The translations under genes and the position numbers were made by a program. From assembly GCA_024036415.1 (NCBI GenBank), contig JAMWET010002907.1:254001-318000 (forward strand): DNA of 64,000 nt. The letters are read 5' to 3'. Positions 22,457 to 64,000 of this stretch are shown one piece after another. The stretch's first letter is position 1; every line of letters begins with the position of its first letter. The notes beneath the pieces were generated by a model. The model had not been told where the DNA came from and ran no database searches. It saw only the letters and a program-made list of their open reading frames with translations. This DNA is from Prochilodus magdalenae. Its lineage: Eukaryota; Chordata; Actinopteri; Characiformes; Prochilodontidae.

Positions 22457-25308
22457 ATACATACTGTAACTGTCATACAGTGTCAGAAACTACATTAGCA
22501 CCATGCTAACTGATGGGGTACAAGTTTCCATATACATTAGAACTAAAGAAACACACCTCAAGCTTCTAAAGTGATGGAACTGACCCCAACCTTGGTACAC
22601 TACAGCAACCGTCCACTCACCTGCCAACCTGTTGTTGTCCAGGAACTCTACAGTGTACGTCTGTCCAAAACCAGGGGCTCGGACTTCAACCCCCGGAGCA
22701 TTGGAGCTCTTGTGAGTGGTCCGATTATACACAATCCTACAGTGAGTGGGAGAGCAAACGTGAGTCATTTTGTTTGTGGAACACTGACAGCTGGGGTCCA
22801 TTTGTCGTCATCAAGTTAGCTGGTTAAGAATTGTCCAAGAACAACAGGCAGAAGGCTGATTACTTCTTTCAGTGGAAGAGAACCATAAAAGCTGATGGCT
22901 GGGCAATTACCAGCAAAGTGTGAAAAACAGCAGTCAATGAGGTACAGGCTAACTGCTCAGGAATGGCACCTATGGATCACTGTGCTTGAAAGCTTAACTG
23001 GAACAGGCCCAGTGATAGGACTGGTTTCCTGGAACTAGATTAAGTCTAAACCTAGAATAATAGGGATGTTTGTTGCAAAATTTCCTTCGGGATCAATAAA
23101 GTATCTATCCATCCATCCATCCATCCATCCATCCATCTACCTTTTAATTATGCAACACTAGTTCAGCCCAAGACTTGGCTAGTCCATAAAACTGGCTGTA
23201 AAGTGAAGTGGTGACTCACCAATGAAAAGCCTTTTAGGCTGGGACTAACAAACTGACCCATAATGTTGGTCAGGGACTAAAGATGTGCAGTCAGAGGAAT
23301 TCCACCAAATAAAAACATAATAATGAGCCTTTTATTATCAAAACAGAAACACTGAGAGATGGCAAGAAATGTTAATATGTTGAAGGAAAACGAGTATGCC
23401 CTAAATGTCAGCTTTAGAAAAGAGGGCAAAATGTCATTTCATTGCAATGTAAGTCAATGGAACCAATGGAACCACCCCCCCAAGTGATTTTGGGACATTT
23501 CTGTTGGTTCCCTCATTTTCAGACTGTGTAAACAGCAGCTGTTCAAATGAAGCATAAAAGTAAAAACAGAGATACATGGTTTTCTTCTGACAGCGTTGAT
23601 ATGCTGCTGTGATTCTAGTTCCTGTTTGGGAATTAGGTCTGTATAAGACAGTGATGCGTGGCTGCAGGATGGCAGTTAAAGAACCATGGACAACAGGGTT
23701 CTCAGAGCCAAACATTTGGTCGACAGGGACGTTGTTTTGCAATTGTAAATGAGGGCAAGATGGTACAGCCAGCCAGTCAGTCAGCGGGGTGCTATGTGAT
23801 ATACATGTGTACACTGGCCTTCCTTCCATTAAGAAGGAATGTGGTTTCGTCATGGTCCATCAGTTGTTACGGATCTTGAAAAAATGAAAAACACCTGGCT
23901 TGCCTCAACCTTGCTCTACCGAAGCAGTAGATTCCTTTCCCCACTGAACACTTCAGTATGAATAAAAGTATAATCTGAAACTAAACATTACTTTACAAAC
24001 GCAACCAGTAACTACCACCTGAACCCAAGTCAGCTAATGTCCCCAGTGCGACATGCTGACTACCCCTCCTCACCTCATGTTATCAATCCAGCAGTCCACA
24101 CCAATAGGCATGAACATGTTGAGGTCGATCCACAAGGGGAACCAGCCCTCAGACTTCTTGTAACACAGCCAATGGACCAGTGAGGGCTTGTCTATCTTGG
24201 CTTCGAGGCGGTTTCCCAAATTCCCAGGAACTACATCAGAAATGTCAAGGAGAGAAGCAGAGTACAAGTTAAACTGAGACATCACAAAGTCCATGAGCTT
24301 TCTCGTACACAGAGAGATTTAATGGCACCAAACTATGGCCATCAAAGACACCAAACAATATGTGGCAATTGCAAACTATGGCTATCGGTGTTACCAAACT
24401 GTAGCCACAAGTGGTGCCAAACTTTAGCCACGAGTGGCGTCAAACTGTAGCCATGAGTGGCACCAAACTGTAGCCATCAGTGGCGCCAAACCGTAGCCAC
24501 CAGTGGCGCCAAACTGTAGCCACCAGTGGTGCCAAACCATAGCCATCAGTGGCACCAGACTGTAGCCACCAGTGGTGCCAAACTATAGCCACCAGTGGCG
24601 CCAAACTGTAGCCACCAGTGGTGCCAAACCATAGCCATCAGTGGCACCAGACTGTAGCCACCAGTGGTGGCGAACTGTAGCCACCAGTGGCGCCAAACTG
24701 TAGCCACCAGTGGTGCCAAACTATAGCCGTCAGTTGCACCAAACTGTAGCCACCAGTGGCGCCAAACTGTAGCCACCAGTGGTGCCAAACTATAGCCACC
24801 AGTGGCGCCAAACTGTAGCCACCAGCGGTGCCAAACTATTGCCATCACTGCCAACAAACTATGGTCATAAATGGCACCGACCTATACTCAAAACCAAACT
24901 ATGCTCAGCAATGGCACCAAATTACAGCAATCAGTGACACCAAACTCTGCCCACCAATACCACCACAATTTGTTTGGCATTGCCACTAAACTCTGCCCAA
25001 TAACTGCACCAAACTAAATTCATGCAATGACACACAACTATGACCATCCGTGCCACTACACTTTGGCCACCAAAGGCACCAAACAATGTTCAGCAACGCT
25101 ACCAATGCTACCATGCTCAGCACTGATACCATTAGCCCACCAGATCACTCAGCTGTGGCTTACCTATAATGACGGGCGGCGTGCTGTTGCTCGGGACTCG
25201 AGGTTTGGCTGTAGGTGGGAAGATCACGTTCAGCAGCCAGAAAGCTGCACACTGATGAAGAGCGACCAACACGACGATCACGGAGCCCAGTGCCCGGCGC
25301 GCCTGCAT
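17450..25308 (-). CDS. lcat: Lecithin-cholesterol acyltransferase (phosphatidylcholine-sterol O-acyltransferase), complete, 6 coding exons, 445 aa
   Basis: Plasma enzyme that esterifies HDL cholesterol with a phosphatidylcholine acyl chain (family knowledge). Coding exons from the 5' end: 25164-25308, 24074-24230, 22621-22736, 22219-22314, 21153-21377, 17450-18048; all GT-AG with continuous frame. The start is the first in-frame ATG, in ACCATG context. The 22-residue signal [19 protein letters not shown](CAA) precedes [10 protein letters not shown], the mature LCAT N-terminus. Seen: lid cysteines C71 and C95 with W82 between, nucleophile Ser202 in GHSMG, Asp366 in DGDDTV, His398 in GMPHLDMVF, and the C334/C377 pair. 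LCAT rather than PLA2G15 is supported by [19 protein letters not shown], the [11 protein letters not shown] segment and an extended C-terminal tail. The two free cysteines of human LCAT are replaced (PGNLGN, GHSMGSN). Sequons equivalent to human N20, N84 and N272 are kept, the N384 one is lost, and NET and NLT are extra. Confidence 0.95.
18178..18560 (-). repeat. Interspersed repeat R4, copy 1 (lcat intron 5)
   Basis: Reverse-complement match to 33788-34165 along almost its whole length (shared in one or other orientation: CAGGCTCCTGCAGATGGCGC, TTAATGATTGGCTAAAAGGA, CTGAATCTGCAGGTGTATGG). There is no coding capacity. The family was not identified. Confidence 0.75.
19018..19305 (-). mobile_element. 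hAT-like MITE, copy 2 (inverted relative to copy 1)
   Basis: Left end TAGGGTTTCTC with GGACCACCAGTGGGCC, and right end GGGCCTTGAGGCGGAAAAGG before CCCCTG. These are the reverse complements of the ends of the copy at 9317-9795. The interior is shorter. It lies in lcat intron 5. Confidence 0.55.
19510..19740 (+). pseudogene. Probable DNA-transposon relic
   Basis: Contains CCCAACATCAGCACCTGACC, CTCTTGTGGCCAAATG, CTTCCCAGAACAGTAGAGGC and TGTTATTGCAGCAAAGG, a block I recognise as recurrent in fish genomes next to a transposase 3' end. The frame is interrupted. Assignment rests on recall, not on a domain I can demonstrate. Confidence 0.35.
21660..22107 (+). repeat. LINE-like 3' tail ending in (TATC)n
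   Basis: Ends TTTCCCTCTGGGATTAATAAAG followed by a TCTA tetranucleotide tract (about 22073-22107), a 3'-end format common to fish non-LTR elements. An ATT microsatellite lies at about 21926-21955. A second tail of this format (TTTCCTTCGGGATCAATAAAG plus ATCC repeats) is at 23077-23139. Confidence 0.55.
22395..22452. repeat. (CA)n-(TA)n microsatellite in lcat intron 3
   Basis: CA tract of about 16 bp running into a TA tract of about 40 bp. Confidence 0.95.
23077..23139 (+). repeat. LINE-like 3' tail with (ATCC)n
   Basis: TTTCCTTCGGGATCAATAAA followed by ATCC tetranucleotide repeats. Same format as 22040-22107. Confidence 0.55.
23405..23605 (+). repeat. Interspersed repeat R3, copy 2
   Basis: Shares AATGTAAGTCAATGGAACC, ACATTTCTGTTGGTTCC and GATACATGGTTTTCTTCTGAC with the copy at 15950-16150. 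It lies in lcat intron 2. Confidence 0.6.
24329..24900. repeat. 23-bp minisatellite with 92-bp higher-order repeat (lcat intron 1)
   Basis: Units of the form CCACCAGTGGCGCCAAACTGTAG (23 bp) repeat head to tail and are best preserved from 24395 to 24845. Units at 24497, 24520, 24543 and 24566 (variants A-B-C-D) recur in the same order from 24589, giving a 92-bp higher-order period. More diverged units (CACCAAAC...) continue to about 25130. Because 23 is not a multiple of three, the long open frame across it is incidental. Confidence 0.93.
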
Positions 25309-26371
25309 GGTGTCTCTCTGAGTCTGAGGATCCCCGGTAACGGACTGCACTTTCTTTCCTTTCTGTCTCTCTCTCCAGAGCCCGGAGGAGTTTTAATGCT
25401 GCTCTCCGCCGAGGGAGCGCCAGGGGGCGGTGAGGTCAGCACAGCAGGTAAATATGCGGCAGTGGAACAACCAGGCACAGTACACAGAATCTATCTATCT
25501 ATACACACATATGTGTGTTTGTGTCTGTGTGTGAATTCATTTAAACACAGTACAATTATATTATAATTATAATTACATGTACATATAATATAATTATAGT
25601 CAAAGGCGCTCGAGACGCAAAACACCCACCTTACTAACTATTTATAACTGCTTTTGTAGCCATGCAGCCTAAACTATCCCTAACTGACCTCAGGAATAAT
25701 ATCTGTTGGGCCCATTTTATTTTTTCCTTACAATTAAAGATTATTAAAAGTTATTCTTAGATAAATCAAAGAATCCAATAAAAGAATAGAGGAATAAAAT
25801 AAATCCTTGAGAGGACCAGCCACATACTCACACTGAACCAGCTGTGTCCAGTGCCCTATTGATCCTAAGCTGTTTGCATCATAGTGCATGTGCCGTCAAT
25901 AATTTACTAATTCACTGCTAAATACTTTCCATGAGTCTTAGGTAGTTTTAATTTCTTCATCTAGACCCGTATTTCTTTATTATATCCCTCTCTTATTATA
26001 TAATGCATATTGTAATATTATTTTAATGCTTTGAAAAGCTTGATACTGATGTGAATCAGGTCAGGAAATACAATCCGCGGAACTACTGGATCAGTAAAAT
26101 GCTCATGTTAAAGCATCATTAGTGGTTAACCGGCTAAGAACACGAGTACATGGAGTCATCTCCCCATGAGGAACAGAGGGCGGCTTTTCGCTGGTATGAT
26201 CTCCTAGCCAATCATAGCGGAGGAGGCAAGCCAGATCCGGCCAGTCATAGTGTAGGAGGGGCGGGCCTTATTGGAATGCGGCGTGGGATTGGCTCGGATG
26301 GCGCGACGCCTTCCGCAACGAGCATGTTGCTGTGGAAACCCAGTGTAAACAGTTCTAGCTGAGATCAGAAG
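25309..26371. promoter_or_regulatory. Divergent lcat / drc7 promoter region and drc7 non-coding exon 1
   Basis: Separates the lcat ATG (leftward) from the first drc7 exon (rightward). The right end carries a CCAAT box at 26208-26212, inverted CCAAT boxes at 26270-26274 and 26288-26292, a GC box at about 26257-26266 and an X-box-like motif at 26326-26339. A splice donor G|GTAAGC follows position 26371. I infer a short non-coding exon ending there, spliced to the coding exon at 28891. The middle (25450-26150) is AT-rich with nothing recognised. Confidence 0.55.
26326..26339 (+). promoter_or_regulatory. RFX X-box-like motif upstream of drc7
   Basis: GTTGCTGTGGAAAC matches the palindromic X-box GTTGCCATGGCAAC at 11 of 14 positions. 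RFX factors drive motile-cilium genes and drc7 is such a gene. The motif is within 50 bp of the inferred exon 1 donor, next to CCAAT and GC boxes. Confidence 0.6.
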
Positions 26372-27109
26372 GTAAGCCCTCCATGCTAATCTCATTTATT
26401 CATAAACAGAGCCGAAACATATTATATTAACAGCTATAACCGTGTCATAAGGCTTATGAAAATATGGATTTGTATGTTTAGCACATTTGTAGGTTGTCGG
26501 AATTGCGCTCTGAAGCTGTTCATGCTAACAAATCGCTAATGTCAATGTTAGCTTAGCTCAGAAATGTGAATAAATATACTGTGTTGTTTTCTTAATTTAC
26601 TGTTGGTAGTGTAGGCACATAATCATATCCACAGACGTACAGTCGTAATTACTGGCACCTGTGGTTAATGAGGAGTCTGTTAGGGTCCTAGAAAAAATTC
26701 ACAGGGGCCCCTCCAACCAGCGCTCATCACCAATATGCTATTAGTAATCTGACACCAACATTTTTTGTTTTTTTTAAAGTATTAAAAGTTCACAATGCTG
26801 CTATTCTTAGTATATAAACAACTTATCATATCTAAAAAATATAAATATGCCTTCAGGGGCCACCCACTGGCCTGAGGCCCCCCACTGGCCTGTCTTCTAG
26901 TAGTTGCCTGCCTTGCCTGGTGGCAAGCAACATCTGTGCCTCTGGTATTTAGGAGTAAAGCCCTTAGAGTTCTAAGAAATTAATATTTTGATGAATTAGT
27001 TAAATCACACATTTGAAAAAAGGAGAAGGCAACCTTTAGGTAAAAGTGTATTCTGAGAAAAATAATTCCTTTAATATACACTCAATCGTTGCACACATCC
27101 AGTGAGCAG

Positions 27110-27260
27110 TGATGCCCTCCAAGAGTCATCCTGTTAGGGTCAGCACGATTGGCAGACGGCTGCACCACGCAGGACTACATGCACACAAACCATTACGACT
27201 GTCCTTAACACCACTGCAACCTCACCCAAGACTGCAATGGTGCAAGTGACTCAAAATGAT
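27110..27260 (+). pseudogene. Tc1-like transposase fragment, copy 1 (drc7 intron 1)
   Basis: Nucleotide match to the start of the relic at 38376-38740 (GATGCCCTCCA.GAGTCATCC, CAGACGGCTGCACC, CTGTCCTTAACACCAC). It is cut off after about 150 bp and frame-shifted. Confidence 0.6.
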
Positions 27261-27899
27261 GAGTGTATTTTTATTATGTAGTGATCTTGTAAGCAAGGAG
27301 ATGTGTTGTGATTTTTTAAAATACATTTTTTATTGTCATAGTATAAAAACACATTACTCTATGCATAGGTTTGCTAATGCTAACGTTAGCATTGGGTCCT
27401 TGCACTGCTTGTGTTTACTGGAGTGGAAGAGTCTGATGGCTAAAGATGGATTACAACACTGCCATCTAGTGATCGGGTTTAAACACAGCACAAAATGAAT
27501 CGCTGAATGCCACCAAACTATCAATTAAAATATAAAAATGTGCTTCTGAAAATGGAAACAACATTACAAAACAAAATAAACATAATACCGAGATTCTCAT
27601 GTGTATCAGTATTTTCCTACACCTACTGGTTTGGCTAATCAATACCTCGTGTGTATTGGGCTGTTTACCCGAGCTATCTGATGTTCGAAGCTAAACTCCG
27701 CAGAAGTTGGAGATATGAATGGAAACAAGAAACTGATAATTCTTTTAGCATGTTTGTGTTTATTCGCATACGGTTGCCTGCAAAATTTTGGCCAAAGATT
27801 GTGCTGATTTTCTGAGTGAAAATAAGGAAGCCCGTTTTTTGTTAATTTGAAATTTGATTAATTTACTGGGGAAAAATTATATATGTATCGTCGCTGTTC

Positions 27900-28125
27900 A
27901 AATTAAAACATGTATCTCCATTTTTGTTGATTTTTACTTTTTTGCCTCATTTGGTCACATGAGCTGCCGTTTACAGTGTGTATGAATTTAATGAAGAATG
28001 GACCAACAGAAATGGAGCAAAACTGCTTGGAAAGATGTCTGGTTCCATTGACTTCCATTCAAATTAAATTACGTTTTGGGCCTCTCCTGTAAAGTTGCCA
28101 TTTTGGAGATACCTGTTTTTCCTTA
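27900..28125 (-). repeat. Interspersed repeat R3, copy 3 (inverted)
   Basis: Contains AACATGTATCTCC at the left, GACCAACAGAAATGG and GGTTCCATTGACTTCCATT, and GGAGATACCTGTTTTTCC at the right: the reverse-complement order of copies 1 and 2. Confidence 0.55.
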
Positions 28126-28272
28126 GACAGCGACAATATATAATGTGGCTTGTGCAAAAGTTCTCAGCTAATAATCATAACAACAACAACAGCAACAACA
28201 ATAATAATAATGTTTATTTATAGAGCACCTTTCATACGATTGGCAGCTCAAAGTGCTTTACAGACAGTTGAC

Positions 28273-28430
28273 ATAAATATATATCTATATATAATGTATA
28301 TGTTATATATATATATATATATATATATATACTATATATATATATATATATACATATATATATTATATATTATATATATATATAAATATATATCTATATA
28401 TAATGTATATGTTATATATATATATATAAT
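28273..28430. repeat. AT-rich microsatellite with duplicated 40-bp block
   Basis: TA runs with the block AATATATATCTATATATAAT...ATGTTATATATAT occurring twice (about 28276 and 28383). A LINE-tail-like segment (ATAGAGCACCTTTCATAC) is just upstream at about 28219. Confidence 0.85.
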
Positions 28431-28890
28431 GTAGTTAAATGTAGTTAGTAGTTTTACTTAAACACTGAGCTGAAGACCTATGTTTAAATAAGAGATTAAT
28501 GTGCATTCATATATTTTTTGTTTGTTCTCTGTACAGGACGTGATTATTTATTGTCACATAGTAAATCGCGAAACATAATTTGACCAGGGGTGTTTAAACT
28601 TTTGCATACAAAACACTTGCTGGTTTTAAATGATGTGCTTGAGTATAATCTAGCACATTCCTGTATGTCTAAATCATTACAACAGAAAAACATGAACATC
28701 AGGTGGGTGTTTTGGCTCTGGTTATGAGGACCCGCTGCTTGGCACAGTTTGTTCTGCTGGTTATTTTCATTAAACTCTTTGTGAGTTGAAGCAGGTGTGT
28801 TGGAAAACATGACAACATGAAGGATACGAACCCACAGGACGGTGGGTCCCCTGGACTGGAGCATGTGCCTTGTTTTTCACTCTCTTTTAG

Positions 28891-48679
<19,789 letters not shown>

Positions 48680-48778
48680 CCTGCAGACACACACCACATT
48701 GGAAGGTGAACAGAGCAAGCATGGTGAACTCAATTTTGAAATAGTGAGCCTTTATCAATCCTTTCTGGATTTGGCCTT

Positions 48779-48784
48779 AATAAA
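48779..48784 (+). terminator. drc7 poly(A) signal AATAAA
   Basis: First canonical hexamer, 100 bases after the drc7 stop codon at 48677-48679. Confidence 0.6.
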
Positions 48785-48896
48785 ATGTCATTTATGTGAT
48801 AAAATAAATACATACAAATACTGTACTTTATTAAAGACATTCTTTCTATTGATGACAGTAGACGTTTTATAGTTTGTTAAATTATATAAAAAAATC

Positions 48897-48902
48897 TTTA
48901 TT
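48897..48902 (-). terminator. ckap5 candidate poly(A) signal AATAAA
   Basis: Canonical hexamer on the minus strand about 760 bases after the ckap5 stop. Another lies slightly further downstream at 48827-48832. A third AATAAA overlaps the ckap5 stop codon itself and is probably not used. Confidence 0.45.
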
Positions 48903-49661
48903 GCCATTTTCACTATAGATTATACACTTAAACTCAATAGCAACAATTCAACACTACTCGAATGAAATACAAAACAATGCATCAGAATTGCCAACATTCT
49001 GCTAACAAGTGCAAGATGTTGGAATATTATTAAACAAAAAATTAATTAATAAACAGGGTTTAGTAATGCAAACTATTTACAAAATAACATTAAGTACTTC
49101 ATGCCATGCTCCTTAATTAATTAAAGAACAAAATCGATCCTTCAAGTTTTACAAGCGCTTCTCAATTGAAAAAAGCAAAAATGACAAACAGTGAACGGGT
49201 GGAGAGACCCAGAGAGAGAAAACGACATTTCAAATGTCCTAAAACGTCTATTAAATAAAAAACAAACGAACAAAAAGAAAACAAAGGTTTGGACAGCTCC
49301 AGTTACACATATTACAGCACTCTGCACAAGGAAACCGTCCACTGCAAATCCTAAACATGACACGAAAAAGCCTGAAGTGGTTAGCGACCGTGAGTATATA
49401 CAAAAAACCCTCAAACGTTTGTGCACGATACTAAACAAACAGAAATGTAGTTCACTTCATATTATACAATGAGACAAACTCGTGGTTTCTTTTTTTCCTA
49501 TTCACGTTTCCTTAATCTATACATAAGTTTAACCTGAAAAACGTCCGAGCTGAGAGTCGAAGGTGAGAAAGACTAGCATGACGTAGCAGAAGTTAGCGGT
49601 CTAGCTAGCAGCAGCTCACTAGACTGGGATTAGGGGTGTGAACGGTTGTGGAGCTCTGTGT

Positions 49662-62939
<13,278 letters not shown>

Positions 62940-64000
62940 CTGGTCAGTGCAAAAATTATCAGCATCACTGAAAATGCCATTTCTGAAGGTCTCTTGATAA
63001 ATGCATGGTTATTATGGATCAACATTAGATGATGCTTATGGCGTTGAATACTGAGTGATAGCAGGTTTGTTCGGTGTTTATATATCCAGCAGACAGTGGT
63101 GGACAGTAAGGAAGTAAATGTAATTAGTTGCTGTACTTAAGCAGTTTTTCTGTGTATCTGTACTGAAGTATTTCCTTTCTGGACAAGCTATCATTAACTC
63201 CAAACCTTACTGTTTACTCCACTTTATTACGGGGAATTTGAAGCTTGTGTGTGTGTGAACAAAAACGTAACGTTAAAGTAAAACAAGCTTGTTCATGGAT
63301 TCTTAGCATTCGTGGAAATCTAAATTTCAGGCCTGGACTACATCAAGAACCACCTGGAGGAAGGCAGGTAAAACAGGATGCGGTTAATAAACAGATCAAA
63401 CATATTGTTCCCGATTTTGTGGGTGAATAGACCACAATAAAGAAATATGTACACATGCACTCGTGACTGGCACATTCATACCAACACTGTTTCCTTTTAG
63501 AGTAAATGTGTTTTGGTTATGTTTATGAACAGAGACCTACAGATTCAATATAGTAAAGGAAAGCTCATTTGTGAAACTGTTTAAAGCCAGTTTTTAAATT
63601 TTTACGTTTAACTAAGTGGCAAATAAATCCTAATCTGAAATTTCCATGTTTGCAAACATTTATTTTATAGTTCCAGCTAAAGGAACCAGTTCTCCTTCAG
63701 TGTTCTGTGCATATAATCATTTGACTAGACATCAGAGTCAGACTAATGAATGAGCTTCTATTAGAGACTGGTGGACTGAGAGACACTAGAGTCTCTCCAC
63801 CTACACTGAGCTGATGAAGAGTCCTGTTCCAGAAATGATAATAGGACATTAGAGCCGTAATAAACCATGCTCCTGTTACTCTCCATACTTCAGTACATCT
63901 GAAGGTACATACTTTAGTACTGTTACTCCAGTGGAGGTCTTTTACTGGAGTAATATTTTACCTAGGGGATCTCTACTTTAATTTAAGTACATGGTATCTG
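62940..64000. other. ckap5 intron, repeat-containing, no exon recognised
   Basis: No exon with flanking splice sites was seen. The right end holds repeat R7 copy 2 (63671-63895) followed by related sequence (GTACTGTTACTCCAGTGGAG) to the window edge. Confidence 0.55.
63671..63895 (+). repeat. Interspersed repeat R7, copy 2
   Basis: Partner of 35960-36175, same orientation. Differences are a few substitutions and short indels. The text continues with GTACATACTTTAGTACTGTT and CTCCAGTGGAGGTCTTTTAC. A similar CTCCAGTGGAGGTC block follows copy 1 at about 36594, so the unit is longer than the core. Confidence 0.8.

Larger units (their letters stand above)
48680..49661. other. Convergent 3' UTRs of drc7 and ckap5
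   Basis: Holds the drc7 3' UTR on the plus strand and the ckap5 3' UTR on the minus strand. It is AT-rich with no other gene. The nearest poly(A) signals are AATAAA at 48779-48784 (plus) and minus-strand AATAAA at 48827-48832 and 48897-48902, so the transcript ends are expected to abut or overlap. Confidence 0.65.

Noticed and set aside
24546..24857. A 103-aa minus-strand open frame with [21 protein letters not shown] repeats
   Set aside because: It is the 23-bp minisatellite read in one frame; 69 bp (three units) gives a 23-aa pattern. No start context, splice sites or homology.
24329..24900. CRISPR-like regular repeats
   Set aside because: Units are contiguous with no spacers, and this is vertebrate nuclear DNA.
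25027..25566. 179-aa plus-strand open frame
   Set aside because: Overlaps lcat exon 1 antisense and the end of the minisatellite; no family resemblance.

Overview
This is nuclear DNA of a ray-finned fish. The evidence is four intron-bearing vertebrate genes with GT-AG exons, dense interspersed repeats typical of teleosts (tRNA-derived SINEs whose 3' end reads like the conserved fish SINE tail, Tc1-like and hAT-like DNA transposons, LINE 3' tails), and long CA/TA/GA/CT microsatellites. The repeat flavour suggests an otophysan (characin or catfish relative), but that is a low-confidence inference.

Layout. (1) 1.5-11.9 kb, minus strand: a complete six-coding-exon pla2g15 gene (lysosomal phospholipase A2, group XV), 413 aa. 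(2) 11.9-17.4 kb: intergenic, mostly microsatellites and repeats. (3) 17.4-25.3 kb, minus strand: a complete six-coding-exon lcat gene (lecithin-cholesterol acyltransferase), 445 aa. Both genes have the same exon number and the same intron phases, so they are tandem paralogues in the same orientation. (4) 25.3-26.4 kb: a roughly 1 kb divergent promoter region shared by lcat (leftward) and drc7 (rightward), with CCAAT boxes, a GC box and an RFX X-box-like motif. (5) 26.3-48.7 kb, plus strand: a complete drc7/ccdc135 gene (nexin-dynein regulatory complex subunit of motile cilia), one inferred non-coding and 17 coding exons, 859 aa. (6) 48.7-49.7 kb: overlapping 3' ends of two convergent genes. 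(7) 49.7 kb to the right part of the window, minus strand: the C-terminal 18 exons of ckap5 (XMAP215/ch-TOG microtubule polymerase). The 5' half lies beyond the window.

The genes do not form one pathway. pla2g15 and lcat are lipid acyl-ester enzymes of one family (lysosomal and plasma, respectively). drc7 and ckap5 are microtubule proteins (axoneme and spindle/plus end) that happen to be convergent.

Most non-coding sequence is explained by repeats. The clearest are a 1,083-bp hAT-type element with a perfect 8-bp target duplication that makes up most of one pla2g15 intron; a 23-bp minisatellite with a 92-bp higher-order period in lcat intron 1; two Tc1-like deletion derivatives and complementary Tc1 transposase relics in drc7 introns; a 271-bp direct duplication flanking drc7 exon 3; and a SINE with a 9-bp target duplication nested in an older repeat. 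I found no CRISPR, operon, retroviral gene, true tRNA gene or clearly novel protein system. Exon boundaries were derived by reading splice sites and frame continuity by eye, with comparison to family sequences from general knowledge.
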